Assembly (NCBI GenBank): GCA_046757965.1
Contig: JBHHZI010000001.1
Coordinates: 1-64,000, forward strand
From: JBHHZI01 sp046757965
GTDB lineage: Bacteria; Acidobacteriota; Polarisedimenticolia; SMYD01
DNA length: 64,000 nt
Direction of reading: 5' to 3'
The notes beneath the pieces were generated by a model, which was not told the origin of the DNA, made no database searches, and was given only the letters and a program-made list of their open reading frames with translations. A program made the position numbers and the translations under genes. Below, piece after piece: positions 34,613 to 45,694 of the stretch (position 1 is its first letter; every line of letters begins with the position of its first letter).

Positions 34613-34888
34613 TGCCGACGGCGAGCGACCGGGCCGCCGGCCTGCCGGTCCGCCAGCATCTGGTGCCCGTTCCGTCAGCCCGGGAGCGGCACAGGCGGAG
34701 ATCCCGGCGGCGGAATTATCGGCGGACCACTCCGGTTCTTCAGGATGAGAACGACCGTTCGCCATGCCACCGTTCGCTCCCCTGCCGCACCGCGCGATGC
34801 GGCCGCCTCGACCGGCGCCGGACGGGCCAGAGGGGGACATCCGACGGCGGTGGAGCTGGCCAGGACAGGCCGATGAGCCGATGACCTG

Positions 34889-37800
34889 ATGAGAAGACGG
34901 ACTCGCTTGGCCCTCATCGCCGGAGGGATCCTGACAGGGCTCGTGCTGGCCCTGGCCCTCGTGCTGCCTTCCTTCATCGATGTCAACCGATACCGTGGCG
35001 AGTTCGAGACCCGGATCGGCGCCATGCTCGGCCGGGATGTGCATCTCGGACAGATGCAGCTGCGATTCCTGCCTGATGTCGTCATCGACGTGCGCGACCT
35101 TGGCATCGGCGCCCTGCCGTCGGAGGGCGAGGGCGACCTGCTCACCGCGGCTCGCCTGCGTCTGGGCGTGCGGCTGCTGCCGCTACTTCACGACAAGGTC
35201 GAGATCACATCCGTGCGACTGGAGAAGCCCGTACTCATCGTGGACCGGGACGCCAGTGGCGCGTTCAACATCGAGCGACTGATCGCGGCCGGCCCGGAAC
35301 AGGAATCTCCCGACAGCGCGGCCGGTGACACGACGAACTTCGCGGTCGATTCTCTGTACATCACCGGCGGCACACTCACCATCAGAGACTCGGCACTGGC
35401 GCCGGGCCGTACCCTCACCCTGGGTCTCGAACAGATCGATGCCCAGGTGAACCATCTGGCTCCTGATCGCCCCGTGGAGGTGAACCTGACCACGCGGCTG
35501 GCCGGGCAGCCTGACGCACAGGTCGAGATCCAGGGGTCTGCCGGACCGCTTCAGCCTGATGCGGGCCACCCGTTCACCGCCGATCTGCGTGTGGAGCTGT
35601 CGGGGCTCGGTCTGGAGCCTCTCGGCCCCTGGTGTGAGGCGCTCACCGGCTTCTCCCTCCCCCCGGGAACGCTGGGATTGATCGGTGCCGCCCGGTACGC
35701 GGGACCGGACGACGGTGACCTGTCGCTGGAGTCACTCGACATCGATCTGGGCCGGTCGCACCTGGCGGCCACCGGAACCGTTCACCTGGCCTCGGGTTCC
35801 ATCGAGGCCGGCGTGACCGCCCGCGAGATGGAGATCGACCCCGATGAGGTCCGGGATCTTCTGGGCGGTGTCGGAGTGGCGTGGCCCCTGCCGCCGGATG
35901 TCGTCGGTAAGGCGCCGGTGACCGGAAGCGGGACCGTCCGGTTGCAACTGGACCGATCGGGACCGCGGCTTGCGAGCCTGTCGGCGAAACACGTCAAGAT
36001 TGCCGGCGGCGAGATCAACCTGCGCCGCCACGCCGATGGCGCATGGAATATCGCGTCCCTGTGGGAAGCGGACGGGGTCAGTCCCAAGGCGACCACACCT
36101 CCTCGCCTGGAGATCGAAGGCCTTCATGTCAAGGACACGCGCCTGCGAATCCGCGACGATCTGACACCGGGCGCCCACCCGGTCGTGATCACCGACCTCG
36201 ACATCACACTCGACTCGTTGCCCGTGGCGGCACCGGCACGGGTGAGGCTCAGCGCGGCCGTGGACCCGGGCGGGGGCAACCCGGCGCCCATCGGGGCGGA
36301 AGGCACCATCGGGCCGGTGGGCGACGACGGGGTCGTGCCGGTGAACCTGACCGTCCGGGCCAGCCACTTTCCTGTCGCGCCACTCGGGCCGTACGCGGAA
36401 CCCTACCTGGCGGTGGAGACAACCGCCGGCATGGTGAACCTGGAGGCCAAGGTCAAGGGACGGGTGCCGGAAGCGTTCGACAGTTCCGGTACCATCGACC
36501 TTGACCAGCTCGTCGTGACGCTCGCCGGGCCGACAGGGTCGAGCAGGCCCACCCACCTCGACCTGGGCATCGCGTTCGATCTCACCGCCACCCACGGCGC
36601 AGACGACGTGACCTTCCGTGACCTGACGGTGACGACAGGGGATGAGTCCCTCGGCATGTCAGGTCGCCTAGACAGATCCGGCGGGACGATGCGAGTCGAT
36701 GCCACCCTGCGACCAAGTACCATCAGCGCCGACCGGATCGCGGAGCTACTGGCCATGTTCGACTACGATCCCGGCTTCTCTTTTTCTTCCACCCGGCCGG
36801 TGCAGCTGGAGGGACGCCTGACCGGACCGCTGAGCGGCCCCACCGCACCGACCGTCACGGGGCGGCTCCGCCTCGACGGGTTCACGTTTCGCCACCCGGT
36901 GATGACAGCTCCCATGGAGAAGGTCCGCGCCACGATCCAGGTGGACGGAGAGCAGGTCAGCATCGAGGATTTCTCCGGCGCCATCGGTGGCAGCGATCTG
37001 TCCGGGAATGCCACGCTCTCGGGATTTGACGCACCCGATGTCCGGTTCGACCTGCACTCGCGACACGCCGATTTCTGGGAATTGATGTCGTTTGTCAGCA
37101 CCGATACGACGACCCCGGCAGCACCCCAGGCCCGTGGCACCGACGATGCCAGCGCTCTCCTGGACGCCGTCACGGCGCAGGGCAAGCTGACCATCGACGA
37201 CGGGTCCTTCCAGGCCCTGGCGTTCTCCAGCTTGTCCGCCGGTCTGGGTCTGCGTGGCCAGGTCATCACGCTCGATCCCCTGGAGATGGACCTGTACGGC
37301 GGACACTTCACGGGCAACGCTCGCCTGGACGAGACGGTGACGCCGCCCCGCTTCCGGATCGTGACCACCGCCACCGATGTCGATGTCTCACCGCTCCTGG
37401 CCGACAACCTCGACCTCGGCGACCTGCTGTCGGGACGTTTCTCGGGTCAGGTGAGTGTTCGCGGGGCCGGGACCGACTACGACACGATCGTCTCGGGTCT
37501 GACAGGAGACGGCAAGGTCGAGATCCGGGATGGTCGCGTCGGTCAGCTCGATGTTCTCGGCATTCTCTCGAAGGCCTCCGGCGTGTTCGGCGAGCAGACT
37601 CTGCAGAAACTCTCTCGCAAGATCGAGAAGGAGGGCACGGAGTTCAGCCGCATGACAGGGAGCCTGGAGCTGTCCAGCGGAACGCTGCGCAGCAACGACC
37701 TCCGACTGGACTCGCCGGACGTGACGATCCGGGGCAAGACATCCGTCGATCTCCTGGGTGCAACCATGAACGGCAAGTTCAAGGTCCTGCTGTCTGCGGA

Positions 37801-38563
37801 CCTCAGCCGGTCGATGCGGCAGGAGAAGAGCCGGGCCGCCGAGGTGTTCTGGGATTCGCACGAGGAGCGGGTGAATGTGCCGCTGGCACTCTCAGGACCG
37901 TTCGCCTCGCCGTCTCCGAACATCGACTGGAAGACGGCCACCCACAATCTCGCCCGCACCAAGGGGCGCGAGGCGCTGAAGAGCCGTCTCGGAAAGTTCG
38001 GGGCTCTCCTGGATCGAGACAAGGGAGCCAGTTCCGCACCGCAAGCGTCCAGCCCCCAGGCAAGTTCAGGAACCCCCACCGCCGGAATCACCGCGGGCGA
38101 CAGTTCCCGGTCGGCGCTGACCGGTGCCGGTCCGCCGTCGGCGCCACGACCCTCTTCAGCCCAGGCAGCCACATCCGGCTCAGAAGCCCAGACCACTCCC
38201 CTCCCCGGCAGCGGGCCCACCCCATCAACTGCCCGGACACCGGCCGGCACGCCTCCTGCCATGACCATCGAGATCACACGCACCCACTGGAGCGGCAACT
38301 TCCTGCTCAAATCCCTGGTCGTGGAGGGGCGAGCCGTCGGTGCCACCATCGATCATCTCAGCGCCCAGGTCACCGACGCGTCGGGACGCACCATCCAGAC
38401 CTTTGACCGGGTCGAGGCCGGCCCACCGGCGCCCTCGCGATCCTGGTCCTTCAAGGTCTCCGGCAAGAAACTGGTCGGCGGGCACAGCCCCTTCACCGTG
38501 CGCATCGTCGCCCATGACACGGCCGGCACCACCACCGAGATCACCACCCAGGTTCGCCGCTGA
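34889..38563 (+). CDS. AsmA-family protein with extra C-terminal domain
   Basis: 1224 aa. One N-terminal helix (LALIAGGILTGLVLALALVL) anchors a long periplasmic beta-rich region. The family start FIDVNRYRGEFETRIGAMLGRDVHLG and repeated strands are typical of AsmA-type bridge-like proteins, thought to take part in lipid transport and outer-membrane homeostasis. The AsmA_2-like end includes GDGKVEIRDGRVGQLDVLG and VDLLGATMNGKFKVLL. A Ser/Thr/Pro linker (about 1040-1120) then leads to an unusual extra beta domain (ITRTHWSGNFLLKSLVVEG). The ribosome site is weak. It starts 276 bases after the island; nothing recognisable lies between. Confidence 0.85.
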   Translation: MRRRTRLALIAGGILTGLVLALALVLPSFIDVNRYRGEFETRIGAMLGRDVHLGQMQLRFLPDVVIDVRDLGIGALPSEGEGDLLTAARLRLGVRLLPLLHDKVEITSVRLEKPVLIVDRDASGAFNIERLIAAGPEQESPDSAAGDTTNFAVDSLYITGGTLTIRDSALAPGRTLTLGLEQIDAQVNHLAPDRPVEVNLTTRLAGQPDAQVEIQGSAGPLQPDAGHPFTADLRVELSGLGLEPLGPWCEALTGFSLPPGTLGLIGAARYAGPDDGDLSLESLDIDLGRSHLAATGTVHLASGSIEAGVTAREMEIDPDEVRDLLGGVGVAWPLPPDVVGKAPVTGSGTVRLQLDRSGPRLASLSAKHVKIAGGEINLRRHADGAWNIASLWEADGVSPKATTPPRLEIEGLHVKDTRLRIRDDLTPGAHPVVITDLDITLDSLPVAAPARVRLSAAVDPGGGNPAPIGAEGTIGPVGDDGVVPVNLTVRASHFPVAPLGPYAEPYLAVETTAGMVNLEAKVKGRVPEAFDSSGTIDLDQLVVTLAGPTGSSRPTHLDLGIAFDLTATHGADDVTFRDLTVTTGDESLGMSGRLDRSGGTMRVDATLRPSTISADRIAELLAMFDYDPGFSFSSTRPVQLEGRLTGPLSGPTAPTVTGRLRLDGFTFRHPVMTAPMEKVRATIQVDGEQVSIEDFSGAIGGSDLSGNATLSGFDAPDVRFDLHSRHADFWELMSFVSTDTTTPAAPQARGTDDASALLDAVTAQGKLTIDDGSFQALAFSSLSAGLGLRGQVITLDPLEMDLYGGHFTGNARLDETVTPPRFRIVTTATDVDVSPLLADNLDLGDLLSGRFSGQVSVRGAGTDYDTIVSGLTGDGKVEIRDGRVGQLDVLGILSKASGVFGEQTLQKLSRKIEKEGTEFSRMTGSLELSSGTLRSNDLRLDSPDVTIRGKTSVDLLGATMNGKFKVLLSADLSRSMRQEKSRAAEVFWDSHEERVNVPLALSGPFASPSPNIDWKTATHNLARTKGREALKSRLGKFGALLDRDKGASSAPQASSPQASSGTPTAGITAGDSSRSALTGAGPPSAPRPSSAQAATSGSEAQTTPLPGSGPTPSTARTPAGTPPAMTIEITRTHWSGNFLLKSLVVEGRAVGATIDHLSAQVTDASGRTIQTFDRVEAGPPAPSRSWSFKVSGKKLVGGHSPFTVRIVAHDTAGTTTEITTQVRR

Positions 38564-38678
38564 CAGGTGACGCCGGTCGGCGCGATCGCGCCGACCCCTC
38601 GTCGACGGCGAGGGTGCATGGTAGTGTGCCGGACCGGCAAGATCTGTTTCTCTCCAGGGCCGGCTCCGCCGAGAACAC

Positions 38679-40607
38679 ATGACCCTCACTCCGGATCTCA
38701 TCATGGCGCTGGCAGCGCTGGCCATCGTGGCCCTGGCGGCCGACAAGGTCGGGGCCTTCTTCGGCCGGCTGCGACTCCCTCTGATCACCGGTTTTCTGTT
38801 CACCGGTGTCCTGGCCGGGCCACACGGTCTCGATCTGATCCGCAGCTCCGCGATCGGTCATCTCCATGTCGTCAGCGAGACGACCATCGCCTTCATCGCG
38901 TTCGCCGCCGGCTCGGAACTGGATCTCGGCGACCTCAAGCACCGGTTGAGAAGCATCCGCTGGGTGTCCACGGGGCTGGTCGTGGTCACCTTCAGCAGCA
39001 CGGTTGTCGCGACGCTGCTGGTAGCGGACGCTCTGCCGTTTGCCCGCGCGCTGCCGGCCACCGAGCGGTGGGCCGTGGCACTCCTCGCCGGCGCCGTTCT
39101 CGTGGCGCGTTCTCCGTCGTCCGCCATCGCGGTGGTGAACGAGCTGCGGGCGCGGGGCCCGTTCACCGGCATGGTGCTGGGCGTCACCGTCGTCATGGAC
39201 GCGGTGGTCATCGTCCTCTTCGCCGCCAGCTCGTCAATGGCCGACGCCTTGCTCGCCGGACAGGCGTTCGATCTCCAGGTCCCCCTGCTTGTGCTGGGCG
39301 AGATCGTGGTCTCTCTCGGGCTGGGGTTCCTGCTCGGCAAGGTCCTGCCGTCGCTGGTGGGCGGGTCGCGCCATCAGACGGTTCGTGCGGGTCTCCTTCT
39401 GGCCACGGGTCTTCTGAACTTTTCCGGGGCCGATCTGGTCCGGACCCTCAGTCGCGCTCGACTGTCGGTGGACATCCTCATCGAACCGTTGCTGGTCTGC
39501 ATGGTGGCGGCGTTCGTGTCCACGAACTTCACATCGCACACCGGCAGGGTCCGGGAGGTCGTCGAGTCCGCCGGACCGACCGTGTAGGTGGTCTTCTTCA
39601 CGCTGGCAGGGGCATCACTGGATATCGGCGTTCTGGCAGGAACCTGGCAGGTCGCCCTGATCCTGTTCGGCGTCCGGCTCGCATCCATCGTCGTGGGGTC
39701 GGCGGTGGGTGGCATGCTGGCCGGGGACCCCGCCCGCTTCAATCGCGTCGGCTGGATGAGCTTCGTCACCCAGGCGGGCATCGGGCTTGGACTGGCGGAG
39801 GAGATCGCTGGCGAGTTCCCGACCTGGGGCGGCTCCCTCTCGGCCGTCATCGTCGCCATCATCGTCATGAACCAGGTTGTCGGGCCTCCCCTGTTCAAGT
39901 GGGCCCTGCACCTGGTCGGAGAGGCCCGCTCTGTCGACGACGTCGCCCGCGACCGCGACCTCTCCCGGGCGGTGATCGTGGGGTGGGACGCGCAGGCCAT
40001 CGCCGTGGCCCGGCAGCTCACCGTCCACGGCTGGGAGGTCGCTGTCGCCTCTCGCAAGGTCAACGCGGAAGAGGCAGTGCCAGGTTCTCCGGCCACACTC
40101 ACACCGCTGTCGGACCTGACCACCGAGGGTCTGCGCGCTGCCGGCGCGGACCGTGCAGACACCCTCGTGGGTCTGCTCACGGACGAGGAAAACACGCACC
40201 TCGTGGAGATGGCGCGGGCCTCGTTCCCGTCGGCTCACCTGGTCGTGCAGATCCATGATCGAGACCGGGCCGCGACCCTGGCAGGTGATGGTGTGGTGGT
40301 CATCGACCCGGAGACGGCCATCGTGAATCTACTGGACCACCTGGTGCGCACGCCGGCAGCGACCTCGCTCCTGCTCGGTGAGGACCCGGGGCAGGACGTC
40401 ACGGATCTGCAGGTCGGCAACGTCGCGCTCCGGGGCGTGGCGGTGCGCGATCTTCATCTTCCGCTGGACATCCGGGTGCTCTCGATCCAGCGCCGCGGCG
40501 CCCGCCTCATTTCCCATGGACACACCCGGCTCGCCGTCGGAGATCAGGTCACCGTGGTCGGGAGTGCGGCGAGTCTGCGCGAGGTGGCGTTCCTGTTCGA
40601 GTCCTGA
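38679..40607 (+). pseudogene. CPA2-type cation/proton antiporter with TrkA domains, interrupted by TAG
   Basis: A monovalent cation:proton antiporter-2 fused to cytosolic RCK/TrkA-N and TrkA-C domains. The membrane half has about ten helices (RLRLPLITGFLFTGVLAGPH, SETTIAFIAFAAGSELDL). An in-frame TAG at 39585-39587 splits the gene inside a conserved helix: the surroundings read GPTV-stop-VVFFTLAGASLDIG, where homologues usually have Tyr (TAC/TAT). The same frame continues to 40607 with the RCK domain (AVIVGWDAQAIAVARQL, ADRADTLVGLLTDEENTHL). The rest is intact, so this is a recent nonsense change or a sequencing error. The TAG is not a recoded codon, since TAG is used as a stop elsewhere. Confidence 0.85.
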
Positions 40608-40708
40608 GAAGCGGACCCGTCACGGGCGAGCACGCGGGATCCACTCTCTCCGCCCCCTCGCCTGATGGAGATCGCCAGGCATCTCGCTCGATGACGATCC
40701 TGGCCAGC

Positions 40709-42385
40709 TCAGCGGGTCCGTCCATGGGACCGGCGATGCGAGCGGCTCGTGCGCGGCACACCGGAACTCGGTCCCGGGAGCCGATGCGGTGGCGTCGTCA
40801 GAGTCGCCGGTCCCGGGGCTGGAATCGAACGGGGTGAGCTGACCGTCTGCCCATCACCGGCGAGGAGGCGGTCGATGAGTGCGCGGGCGGCGTCGATGAG
40901 GGCCTGGGCGTCGGCCGGATCGATCTTCTTGCCACTCTGCGCCTCGACCGCGTGGATGAAGGCCACGAGATTGTTGATGGCGACCTCGGTCTGGCCGGCG
41001 AGGAGCTTTCGCAATGCGTTGTCCAGCTTGGCCAGCAGACTGATGGCGGTTCCGGGGCGGAGCCCCAGGCTATCCACCAGGGCCTGCAGGTCCGCCAGCT
41101 CGTCGGCCGGGGTTCGGGCGAGCTGGAACTCGAACGACCCCACGTCGCAGATCGCCAGACCATCGCCGTCCCCGTCCACCGGCCGAGGGCCACCTGCCTG
41201 ATCGGCATCGAGGGCCACGCCTCCGGGATCCATGCATCCGGCCGGATCTCCCGAATCCACCGCCAGGCTGCCAGGGAGCGGCGCGTAGGTCTGTGTTGGC
41301 CCACCGTTGTCGGCGAGCGGCCCGAGAATCTCGGTGAACGTGACGGCAGGGTCGACCTCACGATCGCCCGCACCGGTCACCGGACAGCCGGCACCCAGCC
41401 CGAAGAGATTGTAGTCGTCCGAGAGAACGAAGCCGGAACAGTCTCCCGACACGTTGGCGAGGACGATGCTGTTGGCCACGCGGGTCAGTCCAAATGCCCG
41501 CACACCGCCGGTGAACAGGGTCGACATGTTCTCGCTGACCGTGGTGTTGGCCATCTCGAGAACGGACCCCGAGGCGGTGAAGACACCACCCACCGACAGC
41601 GCCTCGTTGCGGGCGACGGTGCTGTTGAGAACCGTCCCCACGGCTGACGGGTTCAGCACCAGGCCGCCACCCAGGCCACGGACGGCGACATTGTGGCTCA
41701 GGGTGCTGTCGAGAACGACGGCACTCCCCGACGAGCCGATGAACAGACCGCCTCCATTGTCGGCCGAGTTGTGAACGATGGCGGCACGGAGGAGCGTCAC
41801 GGTGCCGACGGTGGAGAGAATACCGCCGCCCGAACCATTCACCATGTCGAAGTCGCGAATGACGCTGTCGGCAACGATCAGGTCACGGCGTGCGCCGGTG
41901 AATCCACTTCCCTGCAGGTCGACGCCCCGGAATCCTTCCTGCCGGCTGTCACCTGCCAGGGTGAGCGCCGTGAGCGCCACCTCGATATCGGCGGCCGAGG
42001 GATCCACCGCGACCGGCGTCGATGCCCGGCCCGCCGCGAGGATCAGAGTGGCACCGGCGCCGGCGCCGGCGATCTGCAGCGACTCGCGCAGAGCGCCGAG
42101 TCCGTCCACTCGCGCGAGGTCCGACGGCAGGAGCGCGTAGGTCCCCGGCCCGAGAACGACGACGTCGGCACCGATCTGTCCCGGCGCGCAATCCAGAGAA
42201 CCCACGGCGCCGTTGGTGTTGGCCGACAGGACCGCCTCGTCGAGAGTACAGACGCCATCGCCGACATCACCGAGTCCGGAGAACGGCTGGACCGAGGTGA
42301 CAATGATCTCGGCCGCAACAACGCGGGACGACATCCCGGCGGTGAGCATGACGGCGGACAGAAGAGCAACGGCGAAAGGCCGCAT
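40709..42385 (-). CDS. Secreted beta-helix (CSLREA/choice-of-anchor Q-type) protein
   Basis: 558 aa. The ATG at 42385 follows GGGAGG; a signal peptide comes next (AVALLSAVMLTAGMSSRVVA). The frame continues 96 bases further upstream without ribosome site support. The N-terminal DGVCTLDEAVLSANTNGAVG segment is a CSLREA-like motif. The body shows pectate-lyase-type beta-helix coils (STVGTVTLLRAAIVHNSADN, NSTVARNEALSVGGVFTAS). GPLADNGGPTQTYAPLPGSL is the choice-of-anchor Q signature near the C-terminus. A final helical segment (LQALVDSLGLRPGTAISLLA ...) and a basic tail follow. It is a probable surface or envelope protein. Confidence 0.85.
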   Translation of the reverse strand: MRPFAVALLSAVMLTAGMSSRVVAAEIIVTSVQPFSGLGDVGDGVCTLDEAVLSANTNGAVGSLDCAPGQIGADVVVLGPGTYALLPSDLARVDGLGALRESLQIAGAGAGATLILAAGRASTPVAVDPSAADIEVALTALTLAGDSRQEGFRGVDLQGSGFTGARRDLIVADSVIRDFDMVNGSGGGILSTVGTVTLLRAAIVHNSADNGGGLFIGSSGSAVVLDSTLSHNVAVRGLGGGLVLNPSAVGTVLNSTVARNEALSVGGVFTASGSVLEMANTTVSENMSTLFTGGVRAFGLTRVANSIVLANVSGDCSGFVLSDDYNLFGLGAGCPVTGAGDREVDPAVTFTEILGPLADNGGPTQTYAPLPGSLAVDSGDPAGCMDPGGVALDADQAGGPRPVDGDGDGLAICDVGSFEFQLARTPADELADLQALVDSLGLRPGTAISLLAKLDNALRKLLAGQTEVAINNLVAFIHAVEAQSGKKIDPADAQALIDAARALIDRLLAGDGQTVSSPRSIPAPGPATLTTPPHRLPGPSSGVPRTSRSHRRSHGRTR

Positions 42386-42757
42386 GTTCCGCCTCCCAGT
42401 TTCGGCGGGGGTTAGGGTGCGTCCGTTCTCCCGATCCTCAAGCTGGGCCCTCGTCGCTCTCGATGCAACCCTTTGACCCATAAAAATTTACGGTGTAACG
42501 ACTTGGTCAGTGATGTGACGCTGTCGTACTGTCGTTCGGAGCCTGAACGCGCGATCAGATCCCGAAGTGGCGACCCGGGAACACCCGCGGCGAGCCTGTC
42601 CGCGGCCTCCCGGCATCACCCTTCAATGTCACCGGCCAAGGGAGTAGAATGAGCCCCGGAAATCTTGCCGGATTCGTCCGGGATGAATGGACGTCGCGGG
42701 TGCGGCCCACCAGCCTGGAAGCGCGAATCTGGACGGGTGAGAAGGGATCAGAGAGAG
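42386..42757. other. Divergent intergenic region with AT-rich patch
   Basis: A 372-base stretch between the leftward beta-helix gene and the rightward cold-shock gene. An AT-rich patch near 42480-42500 (TAAAAATTTACGG) is the best candidate for promoter elements of either gene. The long stretch before the cold-shock gene could be a structured 5' leader, as is usual for this family, but I cannot demonstrate one. Confidence 0.4.
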
Positions 42758-42961
42758 ATGGCACAAGGCACGGTGAAGTGGTTCAACGATGCAAAGGGAT
42801 TCGGTTTCATCAGCCTGGATGATGGTTCCAGCGATGTGTTCGTGCACCACTCGGCCATCCAGATGGACGGCTTCAAGACCCTGGCCGAGGGCCAGAAGGT
42901 CGAGTTCGACGTGGTCGACGGCCCGAAGGGGCCTGCGGCGGAGAACGTCCGTCCGATCTGA
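42758..42961 (+). CDS. Cold-shock protein (CspA family)
   Basis: 67-aa single OB-fold nucleic-acid chaperone. RNP1 (KGFGFI) and RNP2 (VFVHH) are intact, with [13 protein letters not shown] at the start and the usual [10 protein letters not shown] end. GAGAGAG precedes the ATG. Such proteins bind single-stranded RNA and melt secondary structure, in the cold or in general growth. The gene stands alone. A GC palindrome (CGCCGCGCGGCG) lies a short way downstream. Confidence 0.97.
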   Translation: MAQGTVKWFNDAKGFGFISLDDGSSDVFVHHSAIQMDGFKTLAEGQKVEFDVVDGPKGPAAENVRPI

Positions 42962-43090
42962 TCCCGGTGCGCCCGCCTGAGCCGCCGCGCGGCGATAAGA
43001 CGGCGACCCTCGAGATCGGTATTGCAATTCCCCCGGGGTCGCCCGGGTGCCCCCCGGCCCGGGCGTTTCATCCGGCACCACGCCCCGGCG

Positions 43091-43309
43091 TCAGGGCGTG
43101 ATCAAACCGCCGGTCCGGAAAGCGCTCGTGTCCCCGTCCATCTGCGAGCCCACGGATGTGCCACACGAGGCGCAACGGTATTCGAACTTGTTGCCACCCG
43201 GCAGGACGAGCAAGAGGCGCTTGCGCACCGGGCGGGAAGACTTGCAGCGAGGACAGTACAGTTCGCTGGCTTCCAGCGAGCGGTAGGACGACGGATCGCG
43301 CGGCTGCAT
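43091..43309 (-). CDS. Small zinc-ribbon protein
   Basis: 72 aa from the ATG at 43309 with GGAGAG upstream; in-frame ATGs at 43321 and about 43348 would add 4-13 residues. A four-Cys zinc ribbon is evident: LYCPRCKSSRPVRKR ... YRCASCGTSVGSQ. No other domain is present. Such ribbons bind nucleic acid or protein, and the specific role is unknown. It is transcribed towards the cold-shock gene and away from the kinase gene. Confidence 0.7.
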   Translation of the reverse strand: MQPRDPSSYRSLEASELYCPRCKSSRPVRKRLLLVLPGGNKFEYRCASCGTSVGSQMDGDTSAFRTGGLITP

Positions 43310-43513
43310 TGTTCTCTCCATCTCGACAGACTCCAGGCCGGTCTCCATTATGACACGGCCTCCCGGTGTCCGGACCCACCCCGGGGCCACACGTCCCCGG
43401 CGGCCAGCCACCATCGCCGCCGCGCCATGAGTGCCCGGATGGACACGGGGGATGTAGAATGCTCGCGCCCGACGGGATGCAGTGACGCGACCCGGTCGAG
43501 GGGGGGCTTTCCG

Positions 43514-45694
43514 GTGACCCTGTCGAATGGACCCCGGCTCGGACCGTACGAGATCATCGCCCCGGCCGGAGCCGGCGGCATGGGAGAGGTGTACCGGGCG
43601 CGGGATACCCGGCTGGCGCGCGACGTGGCCATCAAGGTGCTGCCGGAACACCTTTCCGACCATCCCGACCTGCGTGCCCGCTTCGAGCGTGAGGCACGCG
43701 CCGTCTCCTCGCTGAACCATCCGCACATCTGTACGCTCCACGACATCGGCCACGAGGACGGCATCGACTACCTGGTGATGGAGTACCTCGAGGGACAGAG
43801 TCTGGCTGCCCGTCTCGAGACCGGGGGCCCACTGCAGGGCGATGAGCTGCTCGGCATCGCCACGCAGATCGCCGAGGCCCTGGACACCGCTCACCGTCAG
43901 GGACTCGTTCACCGGGACCTGAAGCCGGGCAACATCATGCTCACCCCGTCGGGCGCCAAGGTGCTGGACTTCGGCCTGGCCAAGATGGCCGCGTCCGGCC
44001 CGACAGCCGGCGACAGGACGGCGATCCTGCCGTTGACCTCCGCACCGACGGTGGCCGGAAGAGAGGCCGCCGGGACACCGTCGCCGCTGACCGCCGCCGG
44101 GACGATTCTGGGCACGTTTCAGTACATGGCGCCGGAGCAGATCGAGGGGAAGGAAGCCGACGTCCGCAGCGATATCTTCGCGTACGGTGCCACCCTCTAC
44201 GAGATGGCCACGGGCCAGCGCCCCTTCCAGGGCGAGACCCAGGCCTCGCTCATCGCCTCGATCCTCAAGGATGATCCCCGATCCATCGCGTCATCCCGGT
44301 CGCGCGCTCCCGGCGGACTGGATCGCCTCGTCCGCAACTGCCTGGCCAAGAATCCGGCTGACCGGCGTCAGACCATGCGCGACGTGCTGCTCGATCTCCG
44401 CGCTCTCGCGGATGCGGACGACGCCGGCCACACTCCGGACGCCGGGCATCCATCCAGCACTCGCGCCGCCGTTACCTCGCGGTCGGCCAGGGGGGCCTGG
44501 GCGGTCGCCACCCTGGCCCTCGCCGTGGCCGCACTCACTGCCGTGGCCTGGTGGACCGGCCGGCCGGCGCCGCTCGCCCCGGCCGCGGTGATCCGCTCCT
44601 CCGTCGAGGCGCCTGACGGCATGACGTTCCAGTTCGAAGGCCCCAACGCCGGCGCGGTCACCGTGTCACCAGACGGACGTTTTCTGACCTTTTCCGCCAC
44701 CAGCACCGATGGCATCCGGCGACTCTAGCTGCGCCGCCTGGACAAGATGGAGGCAACAGCCATTCCCGAGTCCGACAACGGCCAGTACCCGTTCTGGTCC
44801 CCAGATTCACGCTTCATCGCCTTCTTCGCGTCCGGCAAGCTGAAGAAGGTCTCGACCACCGGCGGCCAGGTGATCACGCTCTGTCGGGCGGCCAACGCAC
44901 GCGGCGGAACGTGGGGATCCGCGGGCACCATCCTGTTCACGCCCCATTGGCGGCGCCAGCCGATCTTCCGGGTTCCCGCCGACGGCGGCGAGCCGGTGGC
45001 CGTGACGCAGCTCGACGCGACCCGCAACGAGACGACCCATCGCTGGCCGTGGTTTCTGCCGGACGGCCGCCATTTTCTGTTCCTGGCCGGCAGCCACATC
45101 GTCAAGTCGACCAGCGGCGACAACGCCATCTATCTGGGTTCCCTGGACTCCGACGAGACCCGTCTGCTGTTTCGGGCTCGCTCCGCCGCGGTCTTCGCCG
45201 CCGGCCAGATCCTGTTCTCACGCGGCGGGTCGCTGGTGGCCCGGCCGTTCGAACCGGACCGTCTGGCGTTCACCGGCGACGAACGCACTCTCGTCACCGG
45301 CGTGCAGTACGAGCGTACCTACTTCCAGGGTGTGTTCGGGGTCTCCGCCGCCGGCCTCCTGGCGTACCATGCCGGCAACACACGGACGGTGAGTAATCTG
45401 GTCTGGATGGACCGCGACGGCGGCATCACTCCCCGCTGGGCGAATGGCGGCAACGAGTTGTTTTTCATCGCGCCGGATCACACGCTCATGGAGGTGGGCG
45501 TCTCCTTCACACCCGAGCTGACTCTGGAGGCACCTCGACCCCTGTTCGATTCGGAGGTGCGCATCGACGACACAGCGTGCTACGACGTGACCCCCGACGG
45601 CAAGCGTTTTCTCATCAACCGCCTGCCCGCGAATCAGGGTGCCGCCTCGATCACACTCATCAGCGGATGGACCTCGCTGCTACCCGTGGAATGA
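43514..45694 (+). pseudogene. Ser/Thr kinase-propeller protein, interrupted by TAG and internally deleted
   Basis: A Pkn-type membrane kinase with an extracytoplasmic PD40/WD40-like propeller, an architecture common in Acidobacteriota. Start GTG at 43514 (VTLSNGPRLGPYEIIAPAGA). Kinase motifs are intact: GAGGMGEVY, VAIKVL, HRDLKPGN, DFGLA and a GTFQYMAPEQ activation end. One transmembrane helix follows (AWAVATLALAVAALTAVAWW). An in-frame TAG at 44726-44728 stands where homologues have Trp (RRL-stop-LRRLDKME). The propeller then lacks its middle: NLVWMDRDGG joins directly to ITPRWANGGNELFFIAP, skipping roughly 200 residues found in relatives. The kinase part alone (404 codons) could still be made. 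Confidence 0.85.

Noticed and set aside
39585..44728. TAG as a recoded sense codon (for example pyrrolysine)
   Set aside because: The two in-frame TAGs replace different residues (Tyr and Trp), and TAG ends intact genes (MscS channel, small Pro-rich protein). Nonsense change or sequence error is simpler.
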